From assembly GCA_031289515.1 (NCBI GenBank), contig JAITPH010000094.1, positions 1 through 20,881 on the forward strand: a stretch of DNA of 20,881 bases, in the 5' to 3' direction. The position numbers and the translations under genes are program-made. The notes under the pieces are model-generated. The model had not been told where the DNA came from and did not search any database. It saw only the letters and a program-made list of their open reading frames with translations. Shown here in pieces: positions 8,501 to 15,686 of this stretch (its first letter is position 1; each line of letters opens with the position of its first letter). This stretch comes from Tannerella sp. GTDB lineage: Bacteria; Bacteroidota; Bacteroidia; Bacteroidales; Tannerellaceae.

Positions 8501-9101
8501 GAGTGTTGTCGTCTATGGACACTTCTTTGGTTATGTAGCCTATGTAGCTTATTTTGAAAAAATTATTGGGAGAAGGGGTGACAGACAACGAAAATTCTCC
8601 GTTCACACCGGTGACCGTTCCGTTCGTCGTCCCTTTCACCACCACATTCGCACCGATAATCGGTTCGCCATTCTCGTCGGTTACAACCCCGGTGATTCGT
8701 CGTCCGGCTTGCTGCCTGACGGTTCTTTCCGTGCCTGTCGGCGAGTCCTGTTTGTAGACGATGATGTGCTTGTCCTTGATCTCATACTGCAACTGCTGTT
8801 TTTTCAGGACTTCGTTCAGTATTGCATCAACGGTTTGCCGGTCTGCCTGTACGGAAACTATTTCCTTCAGGTCTACGTCTTTGCTCAGGTAGATAATCGA
8901 AAACTCCGAATTGTGCTCTATTTCCTCAAAGACGGCTTGCAGGGTTACATTCTTCAGTTTTATGTCAAAACGGACGGTTTGCGAATAATCCGGGTTTGCC
9001 GTCATTCCGGACACGGCAAATATCCAAAAGAGAAACATGTTTCTCATAACGTTCATAATTTTTCGGCTCCTCAATATACCGGAGCCATCATTTTTATTCA
9101 T
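5556..9101 (-). CDS. SusC/RagA-family TonB-dependent transporter with STN domain
   Basis: A 1181-residue outer-membrane transporter. After the signal region come an STN domain (about 42-117, FDIKLKNVTLQAVFEEIE onward), a carboxypeptidase-regulatory-like domain (about 135-208, ITGVVTDENGEPIIGANV), a TonB-box-like stretch (DEVVVVGYGTQKK, about 214-226), a plug domain with LILVDGME and AIYGNRGANGVILITTK, and a 22-strand-type barrel ending in the aromatic YAIGINVTF. The STN domain marks it as a signalling transporter that contacts a FecR anti-sigma factor, which is encoded immediately upstream. It moves oligosaccharides into the periplasm using TonB energy. The 166-base gap before it (9102-9267) holds no gene; it contains TACCCTTG, one base off the -7 consensus, and probably an ECF-sigma-dependent promoter I cannot pinpoint. 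A GGCTCC/GGAGCC inverted repeat lies within the first codons. Confidence 0.97.
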   Translation of the reverse strand: MNKNDGSGILRSRKIMNVMRNMFLFWIFAVSGMTANPDYSQTVRFDIKLKNVTLQAVFEEIEHNSEFSIIYLSKDVDLKEIVSVQADRQTVDAILNEVLKKQQLQYEIKDKHIIVYKQDSPTGTERTVRQQAGRRITGVVTDENGEPIIGANVVVKGTTNGTVTGVNGEFSLSVTPSPNNFFKISYIGYITKEVSIDDNTHFTITLTEDSNALDEVVVVGYGTQKKVNLTGAVTTVNLQSLEAKSRPITNVAQALNGAAPGLQIMQGSGEPNVENFGINIRGVGTLNNSSPLILVDGMEQSITLVNPSDIATVSILKDAASCAIYGNRGANGVILITTKNGSDGKIDITYDATFSYNEPFKIVPTVSDYATYMQLFNESQINLGQNPTFAQSIIDTWNAAKQNPNGIASSGYPNYVAYPNTDWWNEIYTKQWMQKHNLTLNGKEKRSGYTMSFAYTNNPGVVKKTGYDRFQGRVNLYTDVTDWLRVGTRIWGDVTDRDVSDSGSDFFTSLNTTKMLPCVYPYYDGKYGAPENSADDPQSHNPLWDMAYTDGHDKYTDLYTDWYVQVKFLKYFTYNFDYYFREQRREKKTVTTSIGKYSFSQDAYTTGANDPSTLYTYMYHTRDNLYKLNQLLNYNQQFGQHDVAALLGYEEQTYDYRVTDVRKLGLTDAAVNDFNAAVTPYTSAGYGDGWTARSVFGRVNYAFMSKYLFEANLRYDGSSRFAPDYRWGLFPSLSAGWRVSEESWMKNVNAVSNLKLRVSWGKLGNNSIGNYDWQSTYSTANYASGNALVSGIAITSIANGALRWEETAVANLGVDYGFLNNRLTGSLDVYNKLTSGILYTPDMYMAMGNAAAPRQNIAEVTNRGIEFEIGWRDNIGKDFNYNVRANVSYNKNWVRAYKGKLADDKSNLGDVSTGGTTRILEDHIISEWYLPNVYKGSGQGYAADGINGGPVDGMIRTETDMAWLQAMQAAGYSFQPVNNVAKNSLWYGEYIYADSNDDGIYGNSYDSEFQGSSTTPKYNFGLQASAGWKNIDFSMSWGGAAGFSLYYYATGRNASQTIYGYAIPQIIADGHYFYDPSNPDDPRTNLTSKNARLAYNASASSAAASSLHLEKGDFVKLRNLTVGYTLPEFISKKVMIERLRVFATGENLFAITGFSGQDPEMRTTVGYSTMRQYAIGINVTF

Positions 9102-9267
9102 ATTGATTTTTATTTTTTAATTGGTAATAAATTTATTTGTAATCTCTTGTTCTTTCCTCTGTTTTGAAAGACTGTTTCCGAGTCCTTGCGGTTAACAAGG
9201 GTAAAACGCTGTTTTTTGCGATACATTTCTTCTTTTATGTTTCCATAGGCATTACATTTTATAAGGG

Positions 9268-10239
9268 TTATTTTTCTGTTATTTCTATCACATTGTCATA
9301 TCTGGCGTATTTCCACGAGCGTCTGTACGACAGCTTGTCGAGTATTTGCTCTATATTCTCGTGATACATGAACCGGGCGACATAACTTTCGTCTTTGATT
9401 CTTCCGGAGGCGATGCGGATATCGACGTCAAAACGGCGTTTGAGGACGGCGGCTATTTCGCCCAGCGTCAAATCGCGGAAGACAAGTATGCCGTCTTTCC
9501 ACGCAACATATTCCTGCGCGTCCACGGTTTGCCGTCTTATTTCCTTGGTTTCGTTGTTCAGAATCAGCTGTTGTGCGGCATCCAGCACGACGCCTTCGTC
9601 GGCATTGTCGTCCGTCAATATTGCCTTGATGCGTCCTTCTTCCAGCGTCAGCACCGTATAGGGATCGTCGCCGTATGCCTTGAATCCGAAGCGGGTGCCG
9701 AGCACTCTGGCCGAAATATGGGTTGCGTTGACGGTAAACGCTGTTTCGTCCTTGACGACGTCGAAGAATCCTTCGCCGGAGAGTTGGACTTGCCTGTCGC
9801 CTTCAAACCGCGTCGGGTAAGTCAGTCTGGAGCCGCCGTTGAGCGTCGCCGACGAGCCGTCGGGCAGGGTGATTCGGACGACGGCGCCGTAGGGGGCGGC
9901 TACTTCTACCGGGTTTTGCATGGCGACCCGGTTGCCCGACCTGAAGCCGAGCCGGTAGGTCGTATATGCCGTCGTCGAGACGATCAGCAGGGCGATGCAG
10001 GCGGCGCAAACGTGGCGAAAGAGCTGTCTCTTCTTGTGATTCGGCTCTGTTCGCGCATGGATTTTCCGGACTACGCGGGCGTAAATTTCTTCCCTGCCGT
10101 CACTCATCTGTTGCGTCGCCGCGGGGTATCCGACTGCATTGACAACTCGCAATGCTTCGGCGCAAATCGCTTCCATCTCGCTTTCCCTGTCTGTTTTTGA
10201 ATCCGTGTTCATCGTTTCGGTTTGTTTTTTTATGCTCAT
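9268..10239 (-). CDS. FecR-family anti-sigma factor
   Basis: A 323-residue inner-membrane regulator. The N-terminal cytoplasmic part (1-73) should hold the sigma factor. One transmembrane segment follows at about 75-93 (FRHVCAACIALLIVSTTAYT). The periplasmic FecR domain (about 110-205) has the typical ITLPDGSSATLNGGSRLTYP and GEGFFDV motifs, and a C-terminal DUF4974-like domain (about 240-321, DLTLGEIAAVLKRRFDV) should meet the STN domain of SusC. The ATG at 10239 lies inside the duplicated leader element; an in-frame ATG at 10212 (MNTDSK) is a plausible alternative start. It begins 63 bases after the sigma gene stop, so the two are likely co-transcribed. About 9781-9960 is distinctly GC-rich (near 66% by hand count), but the protein there looks normal. 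Confidence 0.93.
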   Translation of the reverse strand: MSIKKQTETMNTDSKTDRESEMEAICAEALRVVNAVGYPAATQQMSDGREEIYARVVRKIHARTEPNHKKRQLFRHVCAACIALLIVSTTAYTTYRLGFRSGNRVAMQNPVEVAAPYGAVVRITLPDGSSATLNGGSRLTYPTRFEGDRQVQLSGEGFFDVVKDETAFTVNATHISARVLGTRFGFKAYGDDPYTVLTLEEGRIKAILTDDNADEGVVLDAAQQLILNNETKEIRRQTVDAQEYVAWKDGILVFRDLTLGEIAAVLKRRFDVDIRIASGRIKDESYVARFMYHENIEQILDKLSYRRSWKYARYDNVIEITEK

Positions 10240-10319
10240 ACATACGTAAAGAGTATCGGCGGAGCAATACCTTATAACGGCATCCTCCGTTTTTTTTGTT
10301 TTTTATGTTTTATACCTGG
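10225..10319 (-). repeat. Leader repeat copy B, sigma 3' end to fecR start
   Basis: This segment aligns with 10879-10972 at roughly 80% identity by hand, in the same orientation. On the minus strand it begins in the last codons of the sigma gene (Arg-Tyr-Lys-Thr-stop), passes an A-rich run, then CGGAGGATGC and TACTCTTTA, and ends with the fecR start and CATAAAAAAA. The conserved blocks suggest a shared regulatory sequence or the scar of an ancestral sigma-gene duplication. Confidence 0.8.
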
Positions 10320-10872
10320 ATTCGGCGTATTGCTGCCGTACCGTATTCGTGATTTTGCGGATGGCTATATTCATCTGCTGGGCTACCGTCCCTTCCGTAA
10401 TGGACAGTATTTCGGCGATTTCCCTATATTTCAGCTGCTCTTCCTTTGCCATCAGGAAAATCAGCTTGCACCGCTCCGGCAACATCTTGACGGCATTCCG
10501 GTAGATTTCGAGCATCTCTTCGTCCATAAATTCGGCGTCGGCCGTGTCTATTTGCAGTTCGACCGGCATGTCGTCGATGGATACGAAACCGTATCGCTCC
10601 TTTTGCTTCAGGAAATGATACGCTTCGTTGCGGCAAACGATGAACAGCCACGACTTGAGGTTTTCCACCTCCGCGAGCGTGTTCTTATGCTTCCAAATCG
10701 CGTAAAAGACATCGGACACTACTTCCTTGCAGTCTTCGCTGTCGGTCACGAAACACCGCACAAACTGATATGCGGCAGGATATACCGTGTCGTAGAACGA
10801 TCTGAAAGCAGCATGATCTCCGTCTGCTACCTGCTTCAACAATGCCTTCGTAATCAAATTGTATTTTTCCAA
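10303..10872 (-). CDS. ECF-type RNA polymerase sigma factor
   Basis: A 189-residue sigma-70-family extracytoplasmic-function factor. Region 2 spans about 18-90 (DHAAFRSFYDTVYPAAYQFV, DVFYAIWKHK and LKSWLFIVCRNEAYHFLK, the -10 recognition part). Region 4 spans about 125-175 (AVKMLPERCKLIFLMAKEEQ and YREIAEILSITEGTVAQQMN, a helix-turn-helix for the -35 element). The first codon at 10872 is TTG: no ATG lies in frame just upstream, and the frame stays open there, so the exact start is uncertain. The following gene is its FecR anti-sigma, and the SusC further on has the matching STN domain, so this is the transcription factor of the PUL. The duplicated element directly upstream is a candidate autoregulatory site. 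Confidence 0.94.
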   Translation of the reverse strand: MEKYNLITKALLKQVADGDHAAFRSFYDTVYPAAYQFVRCFVTDSEDCKEVVSDVFYAIWKHKNTLAEVENLKSWLFIVCRNEAYHFLKQKERYGFVSIDDMPVELQIDTADAEFMDEEMLEIYRNAVKMLPERCKLIFLMAKEEQLKYREIAEILSITEGTVAQQMNIAIRKITNTVRQQYAESRYKT

Positions 10873-10878
10873 TATAGA

Positions 10879-10972
10879 TTTTTTTATGCAAGTACGTATA
10901 TAAAGAGTACCGGTAGAGCAATGAGTTATAAAGCATCCTCCGTTTTTATGTTTTTTTATGTTTTATGCCTGG
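10879..10972 (-). repeat. Leader repeat copy A, upstream of sigma gene
   Basis: Near-duplicate of 10225-10319 directly in front of the sigma gene. Shared blocks on the minus strand include ATAAAACATAA, CGGAGGATGC, ATTGCTC and TACTCTTTA. The first block could be read as Arg-His-Lys-Thr-stop, in the same register as the sigma C-terminus in copy B, consistent with a remnant of an older upstream sigma gene. As it occupies the promoter region, a regulatory role is also plausible. Confidence 0.8.
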
Positions 10973-10980
10973 CTCGGCTC

Positions 10981-11142
10981 GTCATTGCGAATAACAACCG
11001 CGCACTGCAAATCCTGCGGAACGGAAAGGATTGAGATTGAGATTGACGGACGTCTTTGCGAGGACCGAAGCAATCCAGACCTATACAGGGCGCTGGATTG
11101 CTTCGTTCCTCGCAATGACGGTTACCTCCGCCGCAATGACGG
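10981..11142. repeat. Palindromic interspersed repeat in the sigma-M16 gap
   Basis: The 293-base gap 10873-11165 holds no gene. Positions 11051-11078 and 11093-11120 are 28-base inverted repeats with two mismatches and a 14-base loop (core CGAAGCAATCCAG / CTGGATTGCTTCG). An outer GTCATTGCGA at 10981-10990 is the exact reverse complement of 11110-11119, and CGCAATGACGG recurs at 11132-11142. This matches a widespread type of intergenic palindromic repeat (CATTGCGAGGAACGAAGCAATCC). It lies just downstream of the M16 stop and may fold as a 3' hairpin. Confidence 0.85.
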
Positions 11143-11165
11143 ATACCCGAATAAATTGTCAATTG

Positions 11166-14033
11166 TTATTTAGCAGCCGCCTCCGGCGACATTACGACTT
11201 CGACCAGATTGCCCTGATCGAGAAATTCTTTCACGAATGCCCGGATGTCGTCCGGCGTAATGCCGGATATGATGCCGTCATATTCCGTATGACCGTCGAA
11301 ACCTCTGAAATAATAGGCGTCGATAATGCTCAGCCAGTAGTTGTTCTCCTGCTTTATCTCGTTTCGTCCCTTCAGGATGTTTGCGCGGCTCTTCGTCAAA
11401 TCCGTTTCGCGCGGACCTTCCGCGGCTATCTTTTCCAGCTCGTTCTTCACGATGCCCAGTATCCTGTCCACCTTTTCGGGGTCGGTATCGAAAAATATCT
11501 GTATCGACGTGCGTCCTTCGGGAAAATCGTATACGGCAACAGTCGACTGAACGCCGTAGGAGGCGCTTTCGTCTTCGCGGACTTTCTCGGTATAGACCAG
11601 ATCGAGTATTTCATTGAGCAGATGTCCGATTACGATGCTCCGCAAACTGTATTCCATCTTGCCTCCGTAACACAGTCCGACCGTAGATTTGGGCACTTCC
11701 ATCTCGCGGGTGAAATGGCGGACTGCCGTTCCCCGACGGAAGGGCGTTATCTGGCTTTCGTCGCCTTTTTCCTTGCGACCCGTCGACGGCAGCGACGCAA
11801 TATACCGTTCTATCAGGGGACGGATGGAATCCGTTTCAATGTTTCCGATGAAAGTAAAGACAAAATCGGAAGCGTCGCCGAATCTTTCGTTATACATGTC
11901 TATTGTCCGGTGATAGTCGACCTTTTCAAAATCCTTGGGTACAAACCTCCTGTTGCGCGGATTGTAGTCATAAACGATATCCGACAGCGTATCGCTGAAA
12001 GCCGTCCACGGATTCAACCGGAAATTCTCGTACTGCGCCTTTACGCGGGATTCAAACGAAGCATAAGCTCCGTCGTCGACGCGCATTTCCGTAAATATGA
12101 GATATACCAGTTCAAAGAGCGTCTTCAAGTCCGACGGCGATGCCGAGCCGCTTACGTTTTCGCTCGAACTGCCCAGCGTTACCTTGTGGGAAACATTCTT
12201 CCCGGCAAGCGCCTTCGCCAGATTTGTTTCGCTGAACTGCCCAAGTCCGCCGAGAGACATGGAATTGTTTATCACCTGCAGATTCCAGATGTCCTTTTCA
12301 TCCTTAAACATCGTCGTTCCGCCGGGGCTTGTTGCCTTCATCAGTATCTCGTCTTTCTTCAAGTCCGAAATTTTCAACACCACCCGCGCGCCGTTACTCA
12401 ATTCGTAGACCGTCGTGCCGAACAGCGTATCCGTTCTCTCGCCGACAATCCTGCCCGGCTCCGGCAACTTTTCAATCAGAATATCGCTGATCTTTTCATT
12501 GGCATTTGCCGTTACGCTTTGCTTGCATGCATCAAGAAACATTTCCAGCAAATCTTCTTCGGTCGGAGTTGCAATGCCTTCCTTATCGGGACAAATGAGG
12601 CTGATAACGACATTATACCCAACCTCCTTGTCGCCGAACAGATTCCTTACGAACTGGTTTATGCCTTCCAGGGGAAAACCCGGCGCTATCTGCTGTATAA
12701 TCTTGTATTCCGCCTCAAGACCCGGCGTACAGTCGCCCTGCGTAAAATGTGTTATATATTCTTCCGCATACGAACTGTTCTGGTGCTTGTCCCGCTCCTT
12801 GTATGCCGTTTCGTAGGCTTTCAGAATGTTTGTGCGCGCGCGGTCGTATTCCGCCTCCGTAAATCCGTATCTCATCACCCTTTTTGTCTCCAGAATCAAC
12901 GCTTTCATGGCGCGATCCGTATCTCCTTCTCCGGCAACCGCCATGGCCGTCCATGCTCCTTTTGTCCTTGAAACAAAATAATCGCCGTCGTTAGTCTGGG
13001 CTGCAATAAACGGCGGGTCCGGCTTTTGCAATATTTCCGCAAAGCGCTCGCCCATAATCAGCGATACGACCGTCTGACTGTAGCCGGTTACGAAATCCAG
13101 AATCGTCCCTTTCAACTGTTCCGGCGTATTGTCGTGCTTGAAATATACGCTCAGCACCGTGTTGGTCATCTCCTTGTCCTTCGCTATCGAAATAAGCGGA
13201 ATCTTGTTGTCCGGCACGTCGGCCGCCTCTTTCGGCGCTCTGTTTGCAGCCGCCGGCATATCGGAACAGACACTTTTCAGCTTTGCCTCGATTTTGTCTA
13301 CGTCTATGTCGCCGACAATGATTACCGCCTGCAAATCGGGACGGTACCATTTCCTGTAATAGTCGCGCAATTCGCCTCCGACGAAGTGATCTATTACATT
13401 TATATTACCTATCGGAAGACGCCGTCCGTACTTGCTTCCGAGATACATTTTAGGCAGCTGCTGCTCCCAGAGACGCATCTGCGCAGTCCGGCCCGTACGC
13501 CATTCCTCGCGTATCACGCCGCGTTCCTTTTCGATAGCCTCGTCTTCGAGCAGAAGAAACGACGACCAGTCGTGAAGTATCAGCAGGCACGAATCGATTA
13601 CGCCTTCGCTCGTTACAGGTACGTTCATCAACATGTATACCGTCTCGTCGAAACCGGTATAGGCATTCAGATTCTCGCCGAAACGCATGCCGATGTTTTC
13701 CGTATAATCCTGTATGCCGGTCTTTGACGGAAAATTCTTCGAGCCGTTGAATGCCATGTGCTCGAGGAAATGCGCCAGTCCGCGCTGACTTTCTTCTTCC
13801 TGCATCGAACCTACATTATTGACGATGTAGAACTCCGCGCGTTCTTTGGGCATCTCGTTGTGACGGATATAATACGTCAGTCCGTTATCGAGTTTGCCGT
13901 ACCGAAGCTCCGGGTCAAGTACCAGTTTCTCAAACATCATGTCTTGAGCCTGTCCGTTCTCCTGCTTGTTCTGCGAAAAAACCGTGACCGTAACGCTTGC
14001 CGTTAACGCTGCAATAAAAAATATTTTTCTCAT
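11166..14033 (-). CDS. M16-family zinc metallopeptidase (insulinase/PqqL-like), periplasmic
   Basis: A 955-residue exported protease with a signal peptide (MRKIFFIAALTASVTVTVFS, cleaved before or near Gln21). The inverted zinc motif HFLEH is at 88-92 (His88, Glu91, His92), and the third ligand lies in the KERGVIREE segment near 170-177. The length and layout fit two M16 halves: an active N-terminal half with its partner domain (RKWYRPDLQAVIIVGDID near 220), and a second half from about 520 (TVYELSNGARVVLKISD) that lacks HxxEH and probably forms the clamshell wall. The family degrades peptides enclosed in the cavity. It has its own promoter in the divergent region and is separated from the sigma gene by the palindromic repeat, so it is probably independent of the PUL. 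Confidence 0.93.
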   Translation of the reverse strand: MRKIFFIAALTASVTVTVFSQNKQENGQAQDMMFEKLVLDPELRYGKLDNGLTYYIRHNEMPKERAEFYIVNNVGSMQEEESQRGLAHFLEHMAFNGSKNFPSKTGIQDYTENIGMRFGENLNAYTGFDETVYMLMNVPVTSEGVIDSCLLILHDWSSFLLLEDEAIEKERGVIREEWRTGRTAQMRLWEQQLPKMYLGSKYGRRLPIGNINVIDHFVGGELRDYYRKWYRPDLQAVIIVGDIDVDKIEAKLKSVCSDMPAAANRAPKEAADVPDNKIPLISIAKDKEMTNTVLSVYFKHDNTPEQLKGTILDFVTGYSQTVVSLIMGERFAEILQKPDPPFIAAQTNDGDYFVSRTKGAWTAMAVAGEGDTDRAMKALILETKRVMRYGFTEAEYDRARTNILKAYETAYKERDKHQNSSYAEEYITHFTQGDCTPGLEAEYKIIQQIAPGFPLEGINQFVRNLFGDKEVGYNVVISLICPDKEGIATPTEEDLLEMFLDACKQSVTANANEKISDILIEKLPEPGRIVGERTDTLFGTTVYELSNGARVVLKISDLKKDEILMKATSPGGTTMFKDEKDIWNLQVINNSMSLGGLGQFSETNLAKALAGKNVSHKVTLGSSSENVSGSASPSDLKTLFELVYLIFTEMRVDDGAYASFESRVKAQYENFRLNPWTAFSDTLSDIVYDYNPRNRRFVPKDFEKVDYHRTIDMYNERFGDASDFVFTFIGNIETDSIRPLIERYIASLPSTGRKEKGDESQITPFRRGTAVRHFTREMEVPKSTVGLCYGGKMEYSLRSIVIGHLLNEILDLVYTEKVREDESASYGVQSTVAVYDFPEGRTSIQIFFDTDPEKVDRILGIVKNELEKIAAEGPRETDLTKSRANILKGRNEIKQENNYWLSIIDAYYFRGFDGHTEYDGIISGITPDDIRAFVKEFLDQGNLVEVVMSPEAAAK

Positions 14034-14073
14034 ATTGACTTCATTTTAAGTTATAATTGTATGATGTAAAGTG

Positions 14074-14105
14074 CAAATGTACGCCATATTTTCAAAAAAA
14101 AGCAA
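14074..14105 (-). promoter_or_regulatory. Promoter of the M16 peptidase gene
   Basis: On the minus strand TACATTTG (14074-14081) exactly fits the TAnnTTTG -7 box. A TTG (14103-14105) lies 21 bases upstream as a -33 element. The box is about 40 bases before the ATG at 14033. Confidence 0.7.
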
Positions 14106-14135
14106 GACGAAATGCCTTTTTAAGAAAATAACTGA

Positions 14136-14143
14136 TAACTTTG
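14136..14143 (+). promoter_or_regulatory. Promoter -7 box of the PBP4 gene
   Basis: TAACTTTG exactly fits the Bacteroidetes -7 box, 31 bases before the ATG at 14175. The -33 region is only a T-rich stretch near 14117-14121, without a clear TTTG. It is back to back with the M16 promoter. Confidence 0.6.
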
Positions 14144-14174
14144 CATTCTTTTAAACTCGTTTATCCATCAAAAT

Positions 14175-15647
14175 ATGAGGTTATTTTTTTATACAGTTGT
14201 CTGTTTATTCGTTGCCGTTCCGGTCAAATCGCAGGAGAATCCGGCTATCGAACAGGTACATCCGGCTATCGGACGGTTTCTCGATTCGCCATACATGAAC
14301 GGAGCTTCCGTCTCGATAATGGTGAAGAACATGAGCGACGGATCGATAATTTGCAGTTACGACGCCGACAGGGAAGTCATACCCGCGTCGGTAATGAAAA
14401 TCGTTACAACCGCTACCGCCCTCGAAATCCTCGAAGGCGATTTCCGGTATGAAACATCCGTAATGTACGACGGACAGATTACAGACAGCGTTCTCAACGG
14501 CAATATCTATATCTGCGGAAGCGGCGATCCCACCACCGGCTCGGCCGACTTGAAGACCGGCCGCGATTCGGTGATGAAAGAATGGGTCGCGGCGATAAAA
14601 AAGGCGGGAATAAGAAAAATCATAGGAGCCGTGATAGCCGACGAAAGTATTTTTGACACGGAAGGCATCTCCATGAAGTGGTTGCGCGAAGACCTCGGCA
14701 GTAACTACGGACAGGGTTGCTACGGACTTAACGTTTTCGACAACCGCTATTCGCTTTTTCTTAATACCGGAAAGGCGGAAAGCAAGCCCGACATAGCAAA
14801 AAGCGACCCCGACATGTCTTCCATCCTTTTCCGCAACTATCTTACAACATCCAAAACGGCAAAGGACAGCTCTTATATTATCGGCTTCCCCTACTCTAAC
14901 GAACGCTATCTCTACGGCACAGTCCCGGAAAACCGCCACGAGTACAGACTTGGCGGCGACATTCCCGAACCGGCGCTGTTTCTCGCCCAGTACATTAATA
15001 ATATGCTTAAAAAAGAAAATATTACTGTCATCGGCAATCCGTCGTGCCATCGCATATTATCGCAGAGCGACAAATGGAACAGGCAAAACCGCGAAGTTAT
15101 CGTAAATACATATTCTCCGCCGCTGAAAGAAGTTGTCGGCATAACAAATCACGAAAGCAACAACCTGTTTGCCGACGCACTGCTGAAAACGGTCGGTCTG
15201 AAATACAAGTCCGACGAAAAACTGTCTTCTTTCGATAAAGGCATAAAGACGCTGAACGATTACTGGAACGGCAAGGGACTGAATACCTCGTCGCTATGGA
15301 TGTACGACGGCAGCGGATTAGCCCTTACCGACAAGACGACCGCCAAGTTTCTCTGCGAAATACTGACTTATATGGCAACGGAATCGAAGTCGTCCGACGT
15401 TTTTGTTCGGTCCATACCCCGCGCCGGAATAGAAGGAACAGTGAGAAGCACTCTCAACGGAACAGTCCTGCAAGGCAAAATACGCCTCAAGAGCGGAAGC
15501 ATGAGCCGAGTTCGCAGTTATGCCGGATACATGACCGACAATAACCGTCAATTCGCCCTTGCCATCATGGTAAACAACTTCTCTTGCAAGCAGGCTCAAA
15601 TAAAAAATGATATTGAACAATTACTTTTATCTTTGTTTAATCAGTAA
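14175..15647 (+). CDS. dacB: D-alanyl-D-alanine carboxypeptidase/endopeptidase (PBP4 type, S13)
   Basis: A 490-residue low-molecular-mass penicillin-binding protein that trims or opens peptidoglycan cross-bridges in the periplasm. It has a signal peptide (MRLFFYTVVCLFVAVPVKSQ). The three active-site motifs are present: SVMK at 72-75 (nucleophile Ser72), SNN at 328-330, and KSG at 439-441 in place of the usual KTG. A long insert between the first two motifs, with GSGDPT (115-120) and YGLNVFDNRY near 183-192, is characteristic of the S13 family and distinguishes it from S11 enzymes. DGSGLA at 378-383 also fits. Length is typical. It follows its own -7 box, and the next gene has a separate promoter, so it may be a single-gene unit. 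Confidence 0.94.
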   Translation: MRLFFYTVVCLFVAVPVKSQENPAIEQVHPAIGRFLDSPYMNGASVSIMVKNMSDGSIICSYDADREVIPASVMKIVTTATALEILEGDFRYETSVMYDGQITDSVLNGNIYICGSGDPTTGSADLKTGRDSVMKEWVAAIKKAGIRKIIGAVIADESIFDTEGISMKWLREDLGSNYGQGCYGLNVFDNRYSLFLNTGKAESKPDIAKSDPDMSSILFRNYLTTSKTAKDSSYIIGFPYSNERYLYGTVPENRHEYRLGGDIPEPALFLAQYINNMLKKENITVIGNPSCHRILSQSDKWNRQNREVIVNTYSPPLKEVVGITNHESNNLFADALLKTVGLKYKSDEKLSSFDKGIKTLNDYWNGKGLNTSSLWMYDGSGLALTDKTTAKFLCEILTYMATESKSSDVFVRSIPRAGIEGTVRSTLNGTVLQGKIRLKSGSMSRVRSYAGYMTDNNRQFALAIMVNNFSCKQAQIKNDIEQLLLSLFNQ

Positions 15648-15663
15648 ATTATTTGTACCTTTG
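15632..15663 (+). promoter_or_regulatory. Consensus Bacteroidetes promoter for the GNAT-parE-coaD-S41 operon
   Basis: TTTG at 15632-15635, a 20-base spacer and TACCTTTG at 15656-15663 exactly match the -33/-7 consensus of the Bacteroidetes housekeeping sigma factor. The -33 box overlaps the last codons of dacB, and the ATG at 15687 follows 23 bases after the -7 box. Confidence 0.85.
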
Positions 15664-15686
15664 GAACCCAAATTACTACATAAAAC

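Noticed and set aside
10685..10936. Possible leader peptide starting at the ATG after GGAGG in leader repeat copy A
   Set aside because: It overlaps the sigma gene out of frame, and in copy B the equivalent ATG is followed by a stop after two codons, so coding is not conserved.
10222..11034. Plus-strand open frame of 270 codons covering the sigma gene and both leader repeats
   Set aside because: It is antisense to a well-supported sigma factor; the similar peptide stretches at its two ends simply reflect the duplicated leader element.
11031..11050. Short tandem TTGAGA-like repeat next to the palindromic element
   Set aside because: Only two or three imperfect units, too short to support any function.
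11031..12971. Long plus-strand open frame (646 codons) opposite the M16 peptidase gene
   Set aside because: It begins at TTG inside a palindromic repeat, and its translation resembles no protein family. The M16 gene on the other strand has complete motifs, so this is a codon-bias shadow.
14205..15050. Minus-strand open frame opposite dacB
   Set aside because: It is antisense to a gene with all three penicillin-binding motifs and has no recognisable features of its own.
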